Positions 44,823-56,442 of a DNA stretch of 64,000 nucleotides are shown here, piece by piece (position 1 is the stretch's first letter; each line of letters starts with the position of its first letter). Source of the DNA: Macrothele yani (taxonomy: Eukaryota > Arthropoda > Arachnida > Araneae > Macrothelidae). A program made the translations under genes and the position numbers. The notes under the pieces are model-generated. The model was not told the DNA's origin. It saw only the letters and a program-made list of their open reading frames with translations, and did no database searches. Location of the stretch: the NCBI GenBank assembly GCA_039090855.1, contig CM076990.1, positions 203,846,490 to 203,910,489 on the forward strand, given 5' to 3'.

Positions 44823-47800
44823 TTTCACCAGCCCCCCACCACGGAATTTTTTAATTTTTCTGACACCATTCGTTTGTACCACGTATGAACCGGAATGAAC
44901 TCGGTTTTTTTCGTTTGAACCGCAAAAGTTTTGGAGATATTTAAAAAACAAAGTGGGGGCTGGTGAAACGATAGCCCCCCCACCATGGAATTTTTAAATT
45001 TTTTTTGCACCATTCGTTTGTACCACGTATGAACCGGAATGAACTCAATTTTTTTCGTTTGAACCGCAATAGTTTTTGAGTTATTTAAAAAACAAAGTGG
45101 GGGGCTGGTGAAATGGTACCCCCAAAAAATAGATCTTTCAAATTTCAGCATAGCCATTCGTTAATAAATCGTATGAACCGGAATGAACTCCATTTTCATC
45201 GTTTGAACCACAATAGTTTTTGAGATATTTAACAAATAATATTGAGAATTTGCATATAATTATAGGAGGCCGACCATTTCACCAGCCCCCACCATGGAAA
45301 TTCAAAATTTCGAAATAGCCATTCGTTAGTAAATCGTATGAACCGGAATGAACTCCATTTCTATCGTTTGAACCGCAATAGTTTTTGAGATATTTAACAA
45401 ATAATATTCAGAATTTGCATATATACAGAAAGACCGACCATTTCACCAGCCCCCCACCATGGAAATTCAAAATTTCAAAATAGGCATTCGTTAGCAAATC
45501 GTGTGAACTGAAAAGAACTCCATTTTCATCGTTTGAACCGCAATAGTTTTTGAGATATTTTATAAATAATAGAATTTACATATACGCACAGAGACCGCCC
45601 ATTTCACCAGCAACCCACCCCCATGGAAATTCAAAATTTCAAAAAAGCCATTCGTTAGCAAATCGTATGAACCGAAAAGAAATCCATTTTCATCGTTTGA
45701 ACCGCAATAGTTTTTGAGATATTTAAAAAATAATGTTACAGGCCTATCATTTAACCCCCCCCCCCTCATCATGGAAATTCAAAATTCCGAAATAGCCATT
45801 CGTTAGTAAATCGTATGAACAGGAATGAACTCAATTTTTATCGTTTGAACCGCAATAGTTTTTGAGATATTTAAAAAATAATATTGCGAATTTGCATATA
45901 TACAGAGAGACCGACCATTTCACCAGCCCCCCACCATGGAAATTCAAAATTTCAAAATAGCCATTCGTTAGCAAATCGTATGAACCGAAAAGAACTCCAT
46001 TTTCATCGTTTGAACCGCAATAATTTTTGAGATATTTAAAAAAGAATGTTACAGGCCATTTCATCCCCCTCCCCTCATCATAAAAATTTGAAATTCCGAA
46101 ATAGCCATTCGTTAGTAAATCGTATGAACAGAAATGAACTCCATTTTTATCGTTTGAACCACAATAGTTTTTGAGATATTTAAAATATAATATTGCGAAT
46201 TTGCATATATACAGAGAGACCGACCATTTCACCAGCCCCCCCCCCCCCATGGAAATTCAAAATTTCAAAATAGCCATTCGTTAGCAAATCGTATGAACCG
46301 AAAAGAACTCCATTTTCATCGTTTGAACCGCAATAATTTTTGAGATATTTAAAAAAGAATGTTACAGGCCATTTCATCCCCCTCCCCCCTCATCATGGAA
46401 ATTTAAAATTCCGAAATAGCCATTCGTTAGTAAATCGTATGAACTGAAAAGAATTTAATTTTCATGGTTTGAACCGCAATAATTTTTGAGATATTTAAAA
46501 AAGAATGTTACAGGCCATTTCATCCCCCTCCCCCTCATCATGGAAATTTAAAATTCCGAAATAGCCATTCGTTAGTAAATCGTATGAACAGGAATGAGCT
46601 CCATTTTTATCCTTTGAACCGCAATAGTTTTTGAGATATTTAGAAAATAATATTGAGATTTTGCATACATACAGAGAGACCGACCATTTCACCAGCCTCC
46701 CCACCATGGAAATTCAAAATTTCAAAATAGCCATTCGTTAGCTAATCGTATAAACCGAAAAGAACTCCATTTTCATCGTTTGAACCGCAATAGTTTTTGA
46801 GATATTTAACAAATAATGTTACAGGCCTACCATTTCACCCCCCCCCTCATCATGGAAATTCAAAATTCCGAAATAGCCGTTTGTTAGTAAATCGTATGAA
46901 CAGGAATGAACTCAATTTTTATCGTTTGAACCGCAACAGTTTTTTTTATTGGAGATTTAACGACCACCGTGAGCAACTCAATGGGCTATAAGCAGTCGCC
47001 CGTCCCTAATTCAGGGTCACTGGTTCCAGGGAAGGGAGAGAGCCAGTGCCGTTAAACAAACACAACATTCATGCCTCACCGGGATTCGAACCCGGACCCT
47101 GTTCGAACGAATGATCAGAGTCCGTCGCTTAGACCACTGCGTCACCGGAGCGGCCAACAGTTTTTGATTGATTTAAAAAAAAAAAAAAGTTTGAGAAAAT
47201 TGGGGGACGACCATTGCACACACCCCCATGGAAAAATTCAAAATTTCAAAATAGCCATTCGTTAGCAAATCGTATGAACCGAAAAGAACTCCATTTTCAT
47301 CGTTTGAACCGCAATAGTTTTTGAGATATTTAAAAAAGAATGTCACAGGCCTACACCATTAACCCCCCTTCATCATGGAAATTCAAAATTCCGAAATACC
47401 CATTCGTTAGTAAATCGTATGAACAGGAATGAACTCCATTTTTTTCGTTTGAACCGCAATAGTTTTTGAAATATTTAAAAAATAATATTGAGAATTTGCA
47501 TATATACAGAAAGACCGACCATTTCACCAGCCCCCCCCCCCCATGGAAATCCAAAATTTCAAAATAGGCATTCGTTAGCAAATCCTATGAACTGAAAAGA
47601 ACTCCATTTTTATCGTTTGAACCGCAATAGTTTTTGAGATATTTAAAAAAGAATGTTACAGGCCTACCATTTCACCCCCCTCATCATGGAAATTCAGAAT
47701 TCCGACATAGCCATTCGTCAGTAACTCGTATGAACAGGAATGAACTCCATTTTTATCGTTTGAACCGCAATAGTTTTTGAAATATTTAAAAAATAATATT

Positions 47801-48130
47801 GAGAATTTGCATATATACAGAGAGACCGACCATTTTACCACCCCCCCCCCACCATGGAAATTCAAAATTTCAAAATAGCCATTCGTTAGCAAATCGTATG
47901 AACCGAGGGGAAATCCATTTTCATCGTTTGAACTGCAACAGTTTTTGAGAAAAAAATAACAATATTGAGAACTTATGTATATATATATTCCAGACCGACC
48001 ATCACCCCCCCCCCTCTCACCATGTAAATTCATTAAAAATTTCAAGATAGTCATTCGTTAGCAAATGGTGTAAACCGGAATAAACGCCATTTTCATAGTT
48101 TGAATAGCAATAGTTTTGGAGATGTTTAAA
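44823..48130. repeat. Satellite array of alternating ~146- and ~167-bp monomers
   Basis: Each monomer has CCATGGAAATTCAAAATTYC, TAGCCATTCGTTAGYAAATC, GTATGAACMGRAARGAACTC, CATTTTYATCGTTTGAACCG and CAATAGTTTTTGAGATATTT, then either a short link (about 146 bp) or one with AATTTGCATATATACAGAGA (about 167 bp). Starts near 45292, 45459, 45622, 45769, 45935, 46077, 46247, 46393, 46538, 46704, 46850, 47227, 47373, 47540, 47684, 47852 and 48020. Poly-C tracts of 5-13 precede the CATGG word. The apparent minus-strand ORFs with YLKNYCGSNDENG are repeat translations. Confidence 0.93.
46945..47154 (-). mobile_element. Family A SINE inserted in the satellite array
   Basis: Flanked by CAACAGTTTTT at 46934-46944 and 47155-47165, a satellite word present once per monomer. 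It has the complete body, a perfect B box on the minus strand (GGATTCGAACCC on plus near 47083) and the head. About 210 bp. Confidence 0.92.
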
Positions 48131-50690
48131 AAAGAATGTTAGTAGCCCACGATTTCACCTGCCTCTTCCCCCCGCCCACCCCAACCTGGACATTTCCCAT
48201 TACAGGATAGCTATTCGTTAGCATGGTGTGAATCAGAAAGACCTCCTTCTTCATCGTTCGAATCTTGATAGTTTTTGAGATATTTGTAATAAGGGTAATG
48301 GAGAATAATGAAGAAGTAATTTGTTTTGCACAAAGTCTTTCATTCGTTCCTGACATTAGCTGAAAGAACTCCCCGTTTCTAGCTTTGAACCAAAGCAGTT
48401 GAAAAGACATTCCAAAAACAACGTGACGTTGCTTTATTAGGTATCGAGGACTAGTACACAGGAGAACGGAAAATAAATGGCATGATAAAACAATAAGAAT
48501 AACGGTACTGGACGAGCAGCATAAAGCAGTCTGTAAAAGCCAATCAGGACATACAAAGATAAACGAAGCTGAACGAGCAGCACAAGGCAATCTGTGATAG
48601 GCGAAGCACACTGGAACAGTCACTGAGCAGAAGGAACGACGGACATGGAGATGGAGAATACATCGAACTGGAGGCTGCTTTTCATGCTCCGGGGCGCAGC
48701 ATGAAAAGCAGAAAACGAGGTGCAACAGATAACACTTGCAAAGATGGCATGGTGTAGGTAACAGTATGGGACAATCAATTAGCATGAGGCAAAGCAATAA
48801 CGGTAAGTATCTGACGAGATGAGTCACACTGGATGAGCAAGTAACGTAGCACAACAGTAGAAGGTATGCTGAGGCACATGGCATGACATAAGACAAATAC
48901 TCGACGAGACAGGAAAAACACCTGAAAAAACTAACTGGGTGCGAACAGCAACATAGGGCAATCCAGGACAGTGACGAAAGGTATAAGAGAAGAATCGCGC
49001 ATAACAATGCACACGGGAAGAAGCTCTGTGAACAAAACGATGTGACGGGTTCACGGAAGTAGGCACCGGGCGGATGTTTGAAAGAACCGAGATGTGGAGA
49101 AAACATGGCGGTACATAGGATACAACGGAAAGAAAAAGGTTGGGTACAACGCATACCAGAAACATGCAAAGGAGTAAGACGGAACAGCAGCAAGGCAAAG
49201 ACGGCAGGAAGCGAAACATCATGCAAGTGCAGACAGAAACTAATCGGTCAGAACCAGATCAATGAGGCGATTTTGAGTATCACCAAGGTAGCAATTAAGA
49301 AAACTTTAATAACGAAATATCTCAGGGGTAAGATCTCGTGAGGTCAACGAAAACTTGGAGGAAGCAGCGAATATCCTCGATCATATTCGAGTAATCAGCT
49401 GGATCATGGGAGTCAAGAAGGGGATCCAAACCAGCGTCACAAGAAGAGGCAAAGAACAAGGGTTGGCAGCATCTGGGAAGAGAATCTTCGAATACCCAGG
49501 GACAGCTTGGAGGCGAGCGACAATTGCAGTGGAAACGGAGGGAGTACCAATAAGGTCGGCGTAAGCAGCAACAGTAGAATTAGGAGCGGAACCTGAAGAA
49601 CGATGAAGAGAAGGCTGAGCGACCGCGGTTCGCTTAGTACGAGTCTCTCGATTAGAGCGACGACGGCACTTCTTATTAGAAGCAATACCAACAGGGACGT
49701 GGTGAAGAAGGAGTAACCGACAGCAAGTGAGAAGTCTGACAAGGAAGATCTGGATCATGTGCGCATAACGCAAGCAAAGAGGCAACTGATGGGGCAACAG
49801 GAGCTGGTGAAGGTAAGGCTTCACACAAATCCAGAAGAGTAGCTGTGCTGGAAAGCGGGGACCGATCACGGGACCAGAAATCGAAAGGCAGGCAACAATA
49901 CTAGAGGCATCAGAAGAGCTCGGAGAAGGTGAAACGGGCGGAGAGCACACCGGAGTACTGGAACGGCTGAAGAAAGGATGAGCGTCTGAGGGTGGCGAAG
50001 CTGACGTACACAGCGAAGATGATGGAGCAGAGAATCCCGGGGTTGGGATTGACGAGGTGACGTGCGAAAACAAAGAAGGCAGCACCTGAACAGGCGGAGA
50101 AAGGTTGGCAACGGGATGTGACAAAGCACAGACAACAGACGACGAAGAAGAAAGCAAGACAGACGAAGGCACCGAAGCAGGAGCAGTAGATCCAGATGTA
50201 TCCACAAGAGGCAACGCTAGTGGAGAAGGAAAAAGACCTGCAGAGGAAGGCAACGACAATCGAGATGGAGACTAAGAAGGTGGAAGCGAAACAAGCGCAG
50301 GCGTGGTGACCGGAAGTGAAGAAGGGGGTTCTGTGATGGGCACTTGAGCAGCCGTTGAGGAAGAACAAGAAGAGGTGAGCGGACACTGCAAGCGATGATG
50401 ACCAGGCGTTTTACATGAGAAGCAATGATACGCAGTGAACACGTTTATAACGACGTTGTGATGAACACAAAGCACCTGGAAAACAGTGGGGCAGGAAGTA
50501 ATGGAGTCCATATCAGGGAAGAGAACTAAGGCTTGGCGTCGGAAGCCTAAATAAGGACGATCACCTTGATCGGCGGGGAGCGTGCGAATAACACAAACAA
50601 TGCGCCCACACCGAGAAAGAAATGCATGTAAAACCGTCGTCGGGGCTGACGTTCGCAAACGGAGGACTTTGCTATGACATTTGTTACAGT
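48131..50690 (-). mobile_element. Gag-like repeat element, minus copy, with satellite monomers at its 3' end
   Basis: Read 5' to 3' on the minus strand: a gag-like ORF (50718-49381), then ~1 kb of pyrimidine-rich non-coding sequence (about 49380-48400), then diverged monomers of the flanking satellite (48400-48131). The whole order aligns with the plus-strand copy at 59.1-62.5 kb. No reverse transcriptase or integrase is visible. The 5' side is cut where mariner sequence begins near 50690. Confidence 0.75.
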
Positions 50691-50718
50691 TCAAACTGTG
50701 GTTACGAAGATACTGCAA
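49381..50718 (-). pseudogene. Gag-like protein: zinc knuckle, Ser/Pro-rich region, basic patch
   Basis: One frame runs from 50718 to 49381 with a single in-frame amber stop at 50274-50272, so the two open parts (148 and 292 residues) are one gene of about 445 codons. The N-terminal domain has SRCGRIVCVIRTLPADQGDR and PYLGFRRQALVLFPDMDSIT. A CCHC zinc knuckle, YHCFSCKTPGHHRLQCP (C-X2-C-X4-H-X4-C), lies near residue 110. A ~200-residue Ser/Pro-rich region and a basic patch (NKKCRRRSNRETRTKR) follow. The first ~10 residues may come from fused mariner sequence. Zinc-knuckle proteins of mobile elements bind nucleic acid; that role is inferred. The family is not one I recognise. Confidence 0.7.
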
Positions 50719-51260
50719 TATCGGAAAGTATGTTTACAATTAATCCCGCGGATGCTGACTGACCACCATAAGGAAGAATGTATGGGTTGGAGTTTGAACC
50801 ACTTGCTGCGTTACAAAGCAGAGGGTGATGCATTTATATCGCGCATAGTGGCAGGTGACGAATTGCGGTGCCACGGCTTTGAGCCATCCAGCAAACCAGC
50901 GAGCATGCAATGGAAACATCCCGGATCACCAAAATACATAAAATTCAAGTCACAGGACTCCGTCGGGGAGGTTATGCTGAAGGGCTTTTGTTGGTGGACT
51001 TTAAAGAGCCTCACGTGAACAGCAATGCCAACCACTACATCGACACAGTGGACAAGCTGCATAAAGCAATCAAGAATGGGTGACCTGGCAGGCTTTCGCG
51101 TGGTGTGATTCTGTTGCACACATTATGCAGGATGCGTTAGCACGGAAAGGGTGAAAGGTTCTGCACCACCCAGCCTATAGCCCGGATCTGACAACATGTA
51201 ACTTTCATGTTGGCATATCCAAATGATTCAAGGAGAAACTAAAGTTCCTTTTTCCAGACG
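50691..51260 (+). pseudogene. mariner transposase fragment
   Basis: Plus-strand reading: VTKILQYRKVCLQLIPRMLT, VAGDELRCHGFEPSSKPASM, QWKHPGSPKYIKFKSQDSVG, then after a stop a decayed core, and YSPDLTTCNFHVGISK near 51178-51225 where the third catalytic motif belongs. The first motif is GDELRCHGFEP (family GDETW..HFEP). The N-terminal third is missing at the junction with the gag-like element. Confidence 0.8.
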
Positions 51261-51264
51261 GTAT

Positions 51265-51320
51265 GCGTCGTCTTTCCCAGCGATGGGATGCGTCGTCTTT
51301 CCAAGCAATGGGATGCGTGT
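51265..51320. repeat. ~27-bp tandem repeat, two copies
   Basis: TGCGTCGTCTTTCC(C/A)AGC(G/A)ATGGGA repeats directly at the end of the mariner fragment. Confidence 0.75.
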
Positions 51321-51358
51321 TAATTCTGCCACACCTGCGGATGTAACTCTTCGTTCGT

Positions 51359-51361
<3 letters not shown>

Positions 51362-51412
<51 letters not shown>
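51362..51412. repeat. (AT)n microsatellite
   Basis: About 50 bp of nearly pure AT repeat, immediately upstream of the RTE 5' end. Confidence 0.95.
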
Positions 51413-51415
<3 letters not shown>

Positions 51416-51422
51416 GAATGTA

Positions 51423-54400
51423 AGGTCCGGTGATGCGTAACATCACAGCCTCTCCTTGACAAATGTCAACCCCGCCTTCTCGTGGTGCATCCTGTTCCCA
51501 CTAAAGGGGCTCTGACGACCGCCAATAGCGGTATAACTATACCATCGGGATTAGAGGAAATGCTATCCCACACTCACCAACCCGCTTGGCCAGCGTGGTG
51601 AGTTATGGCCAAACCCCTCCAAAATGACTCTACAACTTAAATCTTGGCCCTCAGTCTCCGGCAGCTCGAATGTACCTGGCCAAGGCTGCGGCCAGTGCGA
51701 CATGAAGGCAGAGGGTGCTAAGAATCCTTGGAGGACCGGACTAGGCTGCCATCTGATGCTGACCTTGGCTACTTACAATGGATGCTCTCTATCTCCTGAT
51801 TCAAGGCTTCTTGAATTGGAAGAGGAACTACAAAGGATCAAGTGGGACATCGTCGGGCTAAGTGAGGTGAGGAGAAAAGGAGAAGATCTCATTGAACGGA
51901 AAAATGGACATCTCCTCTACTATCGTGGGACACATACTGGCAGAACTAGTGGTGTTGGATTTATAATAAACAAGAAACTGAAGGATAAAGTTGTAGAAGT
52001 TGAAAGTGCCTCTGACAGAACTGCGCGACTCGTTATCCAACTCTTGAGAAGATACAAGGCTCAGATTATTCAAACTTATGCACCCACCACAAGTCATCCT
52101 GAAGAAGAAATTGAAGAATTTTATGAGGAAATTTGTCATCTAAATAATAAAGGTAAGCACCACTTGAAGATAATTATGGGAGATTTCAATGCAAAAATAG
52201 GGCAATGGCAACAGAATGAAACTTCAGGAGGTAAATTCGCTCACGGCAACAGAAACCAGCGTGAAAATACTCTCGTTGAGTTTGCAGAGGCAGAAGGGTT
52301 TCTCATCTTGAACTCCTTTTTCAAGAAAAAGCCACACGGGAAATGGACATGGAGACATCTAAATGGGATAACAAGTGAAATTGATTTTATTATGTGTAAC
52401 AAAAAATTCGTCAACGAAGACTGCAGTGTGCTGAACAAGTTCAACACAGGTAGTGACCATAGATTGGTGAGATGTAAGATCCACCTCAACACTAAACTCG
52501 AACGTGGCAAGCTCATAAGACAAACATAATGTATTGACATAACCAACCTTAAAAAGCACCATAATACCTTTAAGTTGGAACTGAAGAACAGATTCTCTGC
52601 TTTAGAACGCCTAACATCGGAAGAAGTGGATATTTCTGAAGTTAACAGAAAAGTAACCAAAACTCTTATGGAAACACCAACAAAATGAGCTGGGTCTAAG
52701 AACAAGTTGCATGTGAACAAATTATCAGGAAAAACCAAAATGTTGATGCAAAAAAGAAGAGAGATGAGGACAACTAAAGAAGATGTGACTTCCAAAGTGG
52801 AATATATAGAGCTATGCAAGACAGTACAAAAAAATATCACTAAAGACGTAAGGAAATTCAACTGCGAACTAGTGAGGAAAGCAATTGAAAACAACCAAAG
52901 CCTAAAGATAGCAAAGCGACCCCTCAGTAAGGGAAGAAAACAGATTATGGCACTGAGAAAAGAAGATGGTTCTGTAACAAGAAATAGAGGCGAAATTTTG
53001 ACAAGAGTGAAAGATTTCTACTCCAAATTATATAAAAGGGATGATACATGTTCTCCAGACATCATGAAAGGTACCAGTACCAGAGTTCTTCCAGTCCTCC
53101 CAGCAGAAGATGCGCATGCAATCAAGAACATGAAGCGGGGGAAAGCTCCAGGAGAAGATGGAATTACTGTAGACACCATACAAGAAGCAAGTGGAGAAAT
53201 CGAAACAGTACTCGCCCAAGCTTTCACTCGATGCTTTAATGAAGGGAAGATTCCTGAGGATTGGAACAACGCTACAATGATCCTGCTACATAAAAAAGGT
53301 GACATTGAGAATCTCAGGAACTACAGACCTATCAGCCTCCTATCAGTGGTTTATAAAATCTTCACTAAAGTTCTTTCACACCGCTTAAAGGTAACACTGA
53401 ACATGGCTCAACCGAGAGAACAAGCTGGATTCAGGAGTGGCTACAGCACAATAGATCATATGCACGTACTGAGAGAACTAATTGAAAGAGCGAAAGAATA
53501 TGAACTTCCATTGTGCATGGCTTTTATCGATTATGAAAAAGCCTTTGATTCGGTGAAACCATCAGCAGTTACAATGGCTCTGAAATCCTGCGGTATTGAA
53601 GATGCATACATTAATATTATTAATAACATCTATGAAAATGCAAGTGCAAATTTTCGGCTGTTTGAAAATACAACAAACATAAAAATTGGAAAGGGAGTGA
53701 GACAAGGTGACACCATATCTCCGAAGCTCTTTATTGCCACATTGGAAAAGGTCTTTCAATACTGAACTGGGAAAACAAAGGGATAAAGATTAATGGAGAT
53801 TATCTAACCCACCTTCGTTTTGCTGATAACGTAGTCATTTTTGCAACTACCCCATCAGAGCTGCAGAGTATGATCCAGGAACTTGCTGACAAGAGTAAAG
53901 AAGTGGGATTAAAAATGAACTTCCAGAAGAGAAAAGTGATGTTCAATGCTTTTACAAGAAATGAAGATTTATCGATTGATGGAGATAAGCTGGAGATAAC
54001 AGACACGTACGTTTATCTTGGACAGCAGATATCAAGTGAGGGTCACATTGATGAAGAAATTAATCGGCGTACAAAACTTGCCTGGAGAGCTTTTTGAAGA
54101 AACATCATAATTTTTAAGAGCAATATGCCATTATGTCTTAAAAGAAAAGTGTTTGATCAATGCATCCTTCCAGTGCTTACGTATGGTGCAGAGACGTGGA
54201 CCTTAACTAAAAGAGACATACAAAGGCTGCAGACAACTCAAAGCAGCATGGACAGGTGCATGCTTGGTGTAACCAGGAGAGATAAGAAGAGGAACTCGTG
54301 AATCCGAAAAATGACGAGAGTGGAAGACACCATGATCAGAGAAAATCCCTGAAATGACAATGGGCTGGACATACTGCCAGAAGGACAGACCATCGATGGA

Positions 54401-54590
54401 CAGCCGAAATTTTATATTGGATTCCAAGGGACAGGAAAAGACCTAGAAGAAGACCACATGGAGATGGGTGGATGAAATTCGAAAGTATGCGGGAGTGACA
54501 TGGAGGAGACTGGCACAAGACAGACCGTTGTGGAGAAAATTTGGGGAGACTTTCGTCCAGCAGTGGATTGATAATGGTTTACAATGATAT
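51423..54590 (+). mobile_element. RTE-type LINE, nearly full length, plus strand
   Basis: About 3.2 kb: a 5' UTR with CACTCACCAACCCGCTTGGC, a single long ORF with endonuclease then reverse transcriptase, and a 3' end with CAGCAGTGGATTGATAATGG followed by (AT)n. RTE elements typically have one main ORF and a short repeat tail, as here. A second copy in opposite orientation starts at 54600. Confidence 0.88.
51624..54340 (+). pseudogene. RTE endonuclease-reverse transcriptase polyprotein, broken
   Basis: Endonuclease domain 51624-52529: IVGLSEVRRKG (metal-binding Glu), QTYAPTTSHPEEEIEEFYEE, IIMGDFNAKIG (about residue 186), SEIDFIM, GSDHRLVR (about residue 277). TAA at 52527 and TGA at 52686 interrupt the same frame, which then runs 52689-53765. 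RT motifs: GKAPGEDGITVD, NYRPISLLSVVYKIFTKVLS, AFIDYEKAFDSV (first catalytic Asp), GVRQGDTISPKLF. A frameshift at about 53760 moves the rest to another frame: LTHLRFADNVVIFA, where the family has FADD, then the C-terminal LPVLTYGAETWTLTKRD region. The catalytic Asp-to-Asn change plus two stops and a frameshift make it inactive. Close relatives are often mislabelled 'craniofacial development protein 2' in insect annotations. Confidence 0.9.
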
Positions 54591-54599
54591 ATATATATC

Positions 54600-56442
54600 A
54601 TCATCTTTGAATCCACTACTGGATGAAGGTCTCCCCAAGTTTCTCCCACAATTGTCTGTCTTGAGCGTGTCTCCTCGATGACACACCTCTATGCTTTCGA
54701 ATTTCATGCATCATTCTATCATAGGGTCTTCTTCTGGGTCTTTTCCTGCCCCTCGAAATTCATTCTAAAATTTCGGTTTTCCGTCGGTGGTCGTTCTTCT
54801 AGCAACATGTCATGCCCTCACCATTTCAGTGACTTCATTGTGGTCATGATGTCGTCAACTCTTGTCGTTTTCCTTATCCATGAGTTCGTCTGCTTATCTT
54901 TCCTGTTTACACCAAGCATGATTCTCTCCAGGGCTTTTTGCGTTGTCTGCAGTCTTTGTTTGTCTTTTTTACGCTTTCCAACCGTAGGTTGAAGAAGCGT
55001 ATATGCTTCAGCGTTTTCCGTCCGTCTGTCCGTCCGCCTGTCGGCATGATAACTCACGTAAAAATGGTTCGATTTCGGTGAAATTTTAGTATGTGGTAGG
55101 GAACCCCCTGGGGACAAACCCTATAGAAAATGGACAAAATAGGGTCAAAGGTTAGGACACAGGAGCGGGATCTATTCCATAGTCCTTATGCATCATAACT
55201 TACGTAAAAATGCTTCGATTGCGACAAAACGTTATCATGTTATTTCGGAGGTATACCGAACTGGTTCTGTTGAATATCATCGAAATGGGATCAAAGGTCA
55301 GGGCACAGGACCGAGATTTATTCCACAGCCATTATTCTCATATCTTGAGTAATTATTTCTGGTATGTTGGAAAGCGTATCATATTCAATGCATTGCATTA
55401 TTTTACTAACTTGTTTAGTGAAGGTCCATGTCTCTGCTCCATACGTAAGCACTGGCAGGATGAACTGATTAAACCCTTATCTTTTAAGACACAATGGCAT
55501 ACTTTTCGTAAAAATTTTACTTCTTCCAAAAACTATCCATCCAAGTTTTACACGCCGATTAATTTCTTCATCAATGTGATAATTACTTCATATCTGCTGC
55601 CCAAGATAAATGTAGGTATCGGTTGTCTCAAGCTTTTTCACCATCAATAAATAAATCTTCGTTTCTTGTAAAAGCAATATACGTCACTTTTGCCTTCTGA
55701 AAGTTCATTTTTAATTCCACTTCTTTACTCTTGTCAGCAAGTTCCTGGATCGTATTCTGCGGTTCAGAAGTCGTAGTTGCAAAAATGACAACGTCATCAG
55801 CAAAACGAACGTGATTTGAATTATCTGCATAAATATTTTTTTCTTTGTCCCAGTTCAGTAATTAAAAAATATTTTGCTATGTGGGATTAAAGAGTTTGGG
55901 AGATATGATTTTACTTTGTCACACTAGCTTTCCAATTTTTATTAGTGCTGCATCCTCAAATATCCAAACTTTTGCAAATGCATTTTCAGAGATACTATTA
56001 ATAATGCTAATGTATGCATCTGCAATACCGCAGGTTTTCAAAGCAGTTGTAACTGCTGATGGTTTTACGGAATCGAAGGCCTTTTTATAATCAATAGAAG
56101 CCTTGCATAATGGGAGTTCATACTCTCTTGTTCTTTCAGTTAGTTCTCTAAGTACATGGACATGATCTTCAGTGCTGTAGCCACTCCTGAATTCAGCTTC
56201 TTCTCTTGCTTGAGCCATGTCCAGTTTTACCTTCATGCGATGTAAAAGAACCTAATTGAAAATTTTATAAATAACTTGATAGGAGGCTGGATGAGCCTGT
56301 AGGTCCTGAGATCCTCAACGTCACCTTTTTTATGTAGCAGGATCATTGTACCATTATCCCAATACTCAGGAATCTTACCTTCGGTGAGACAGCTGGTGAA
56401 AACTTGGGCGAGTGAAGTTTCAATTCTTCCACTTGCTTCTTG
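54600..56442 (-). pseudogene. RTE-type LINE, minus strand, 5' side cut by a Tc1 insertion
   Basis: Read on the minus strand from 56442 down: QEASGRIETSLAQVF (56233-56440), GKIPEYWDNGTMILLHKKGD, SGYSTEDHVHVLRELTERTR, ASIDYKKAFDSV (55919-56236), then the catalytic-loop part around 55850-55740 and the C-terminal domain to 54600. The stretch 54972-55417 is foreign. It is clearly diverged at DNA level from the plus copy, so the inverted pair is not a recent duplication. The N-terminal endonuclease is missing: the LINE is not resumed beyond the Tc1 element. Confidence 0.85.
54972..55417. mobile_element. ~450-bp insertion inside the minus RTE, with two internal ~150-bp repeats
   Basis: The RTE sequence breaks after GTTTGTCTTTTTTA and resumes at TTTAGTGAAGGTCCATG. 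Inverted words TACGCTTTCCAAC (about 54970) and GTTGGAAAGCGTA (about 55367) lie near the edges. Two related units start CATGATAACTCACGTAAAAA (55046) and CATCATAACTTACGTAAAAA (55190), each with GGGTCAAAGG / GGATCAAAGG and (A/G)GGACACAGGA-like words. Confidence 0.7.

Noticed and set aside
44825..48054. Several minus-strand ORFs with a recurring YLKNYCGSNDENG peptide
   Set aside because: The peptide recurs because the satellite monomer recurs. There is no plausible start, promoter or domain, and frames break at every poly-C tract.
48126..49226. 366-residue minus-strand ORF, the second longest open frame in its area
   Set aside because: It runs through the pyrimidine-rich 3' region and satellite monomers of the gag-like element. 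It is dominated by Leu, Ser and Cys without domain structure, and the corresponding region of the plus copy is not open in the same way.
50691..51260. N-terminal extension of the gag-like protein
   Set aside because: The bases before about 50690 read as mariner transposase on the plus strand, so the first residues of the minus ORF are probably fused foreign sequence.
51624..52529. A host developmental gene ('craniofacial development protein')
   Set aside because: The GDFNA and SDHR motifs and the following reverse transcriptase show it is the endonuclease domain of an RTE LINE.
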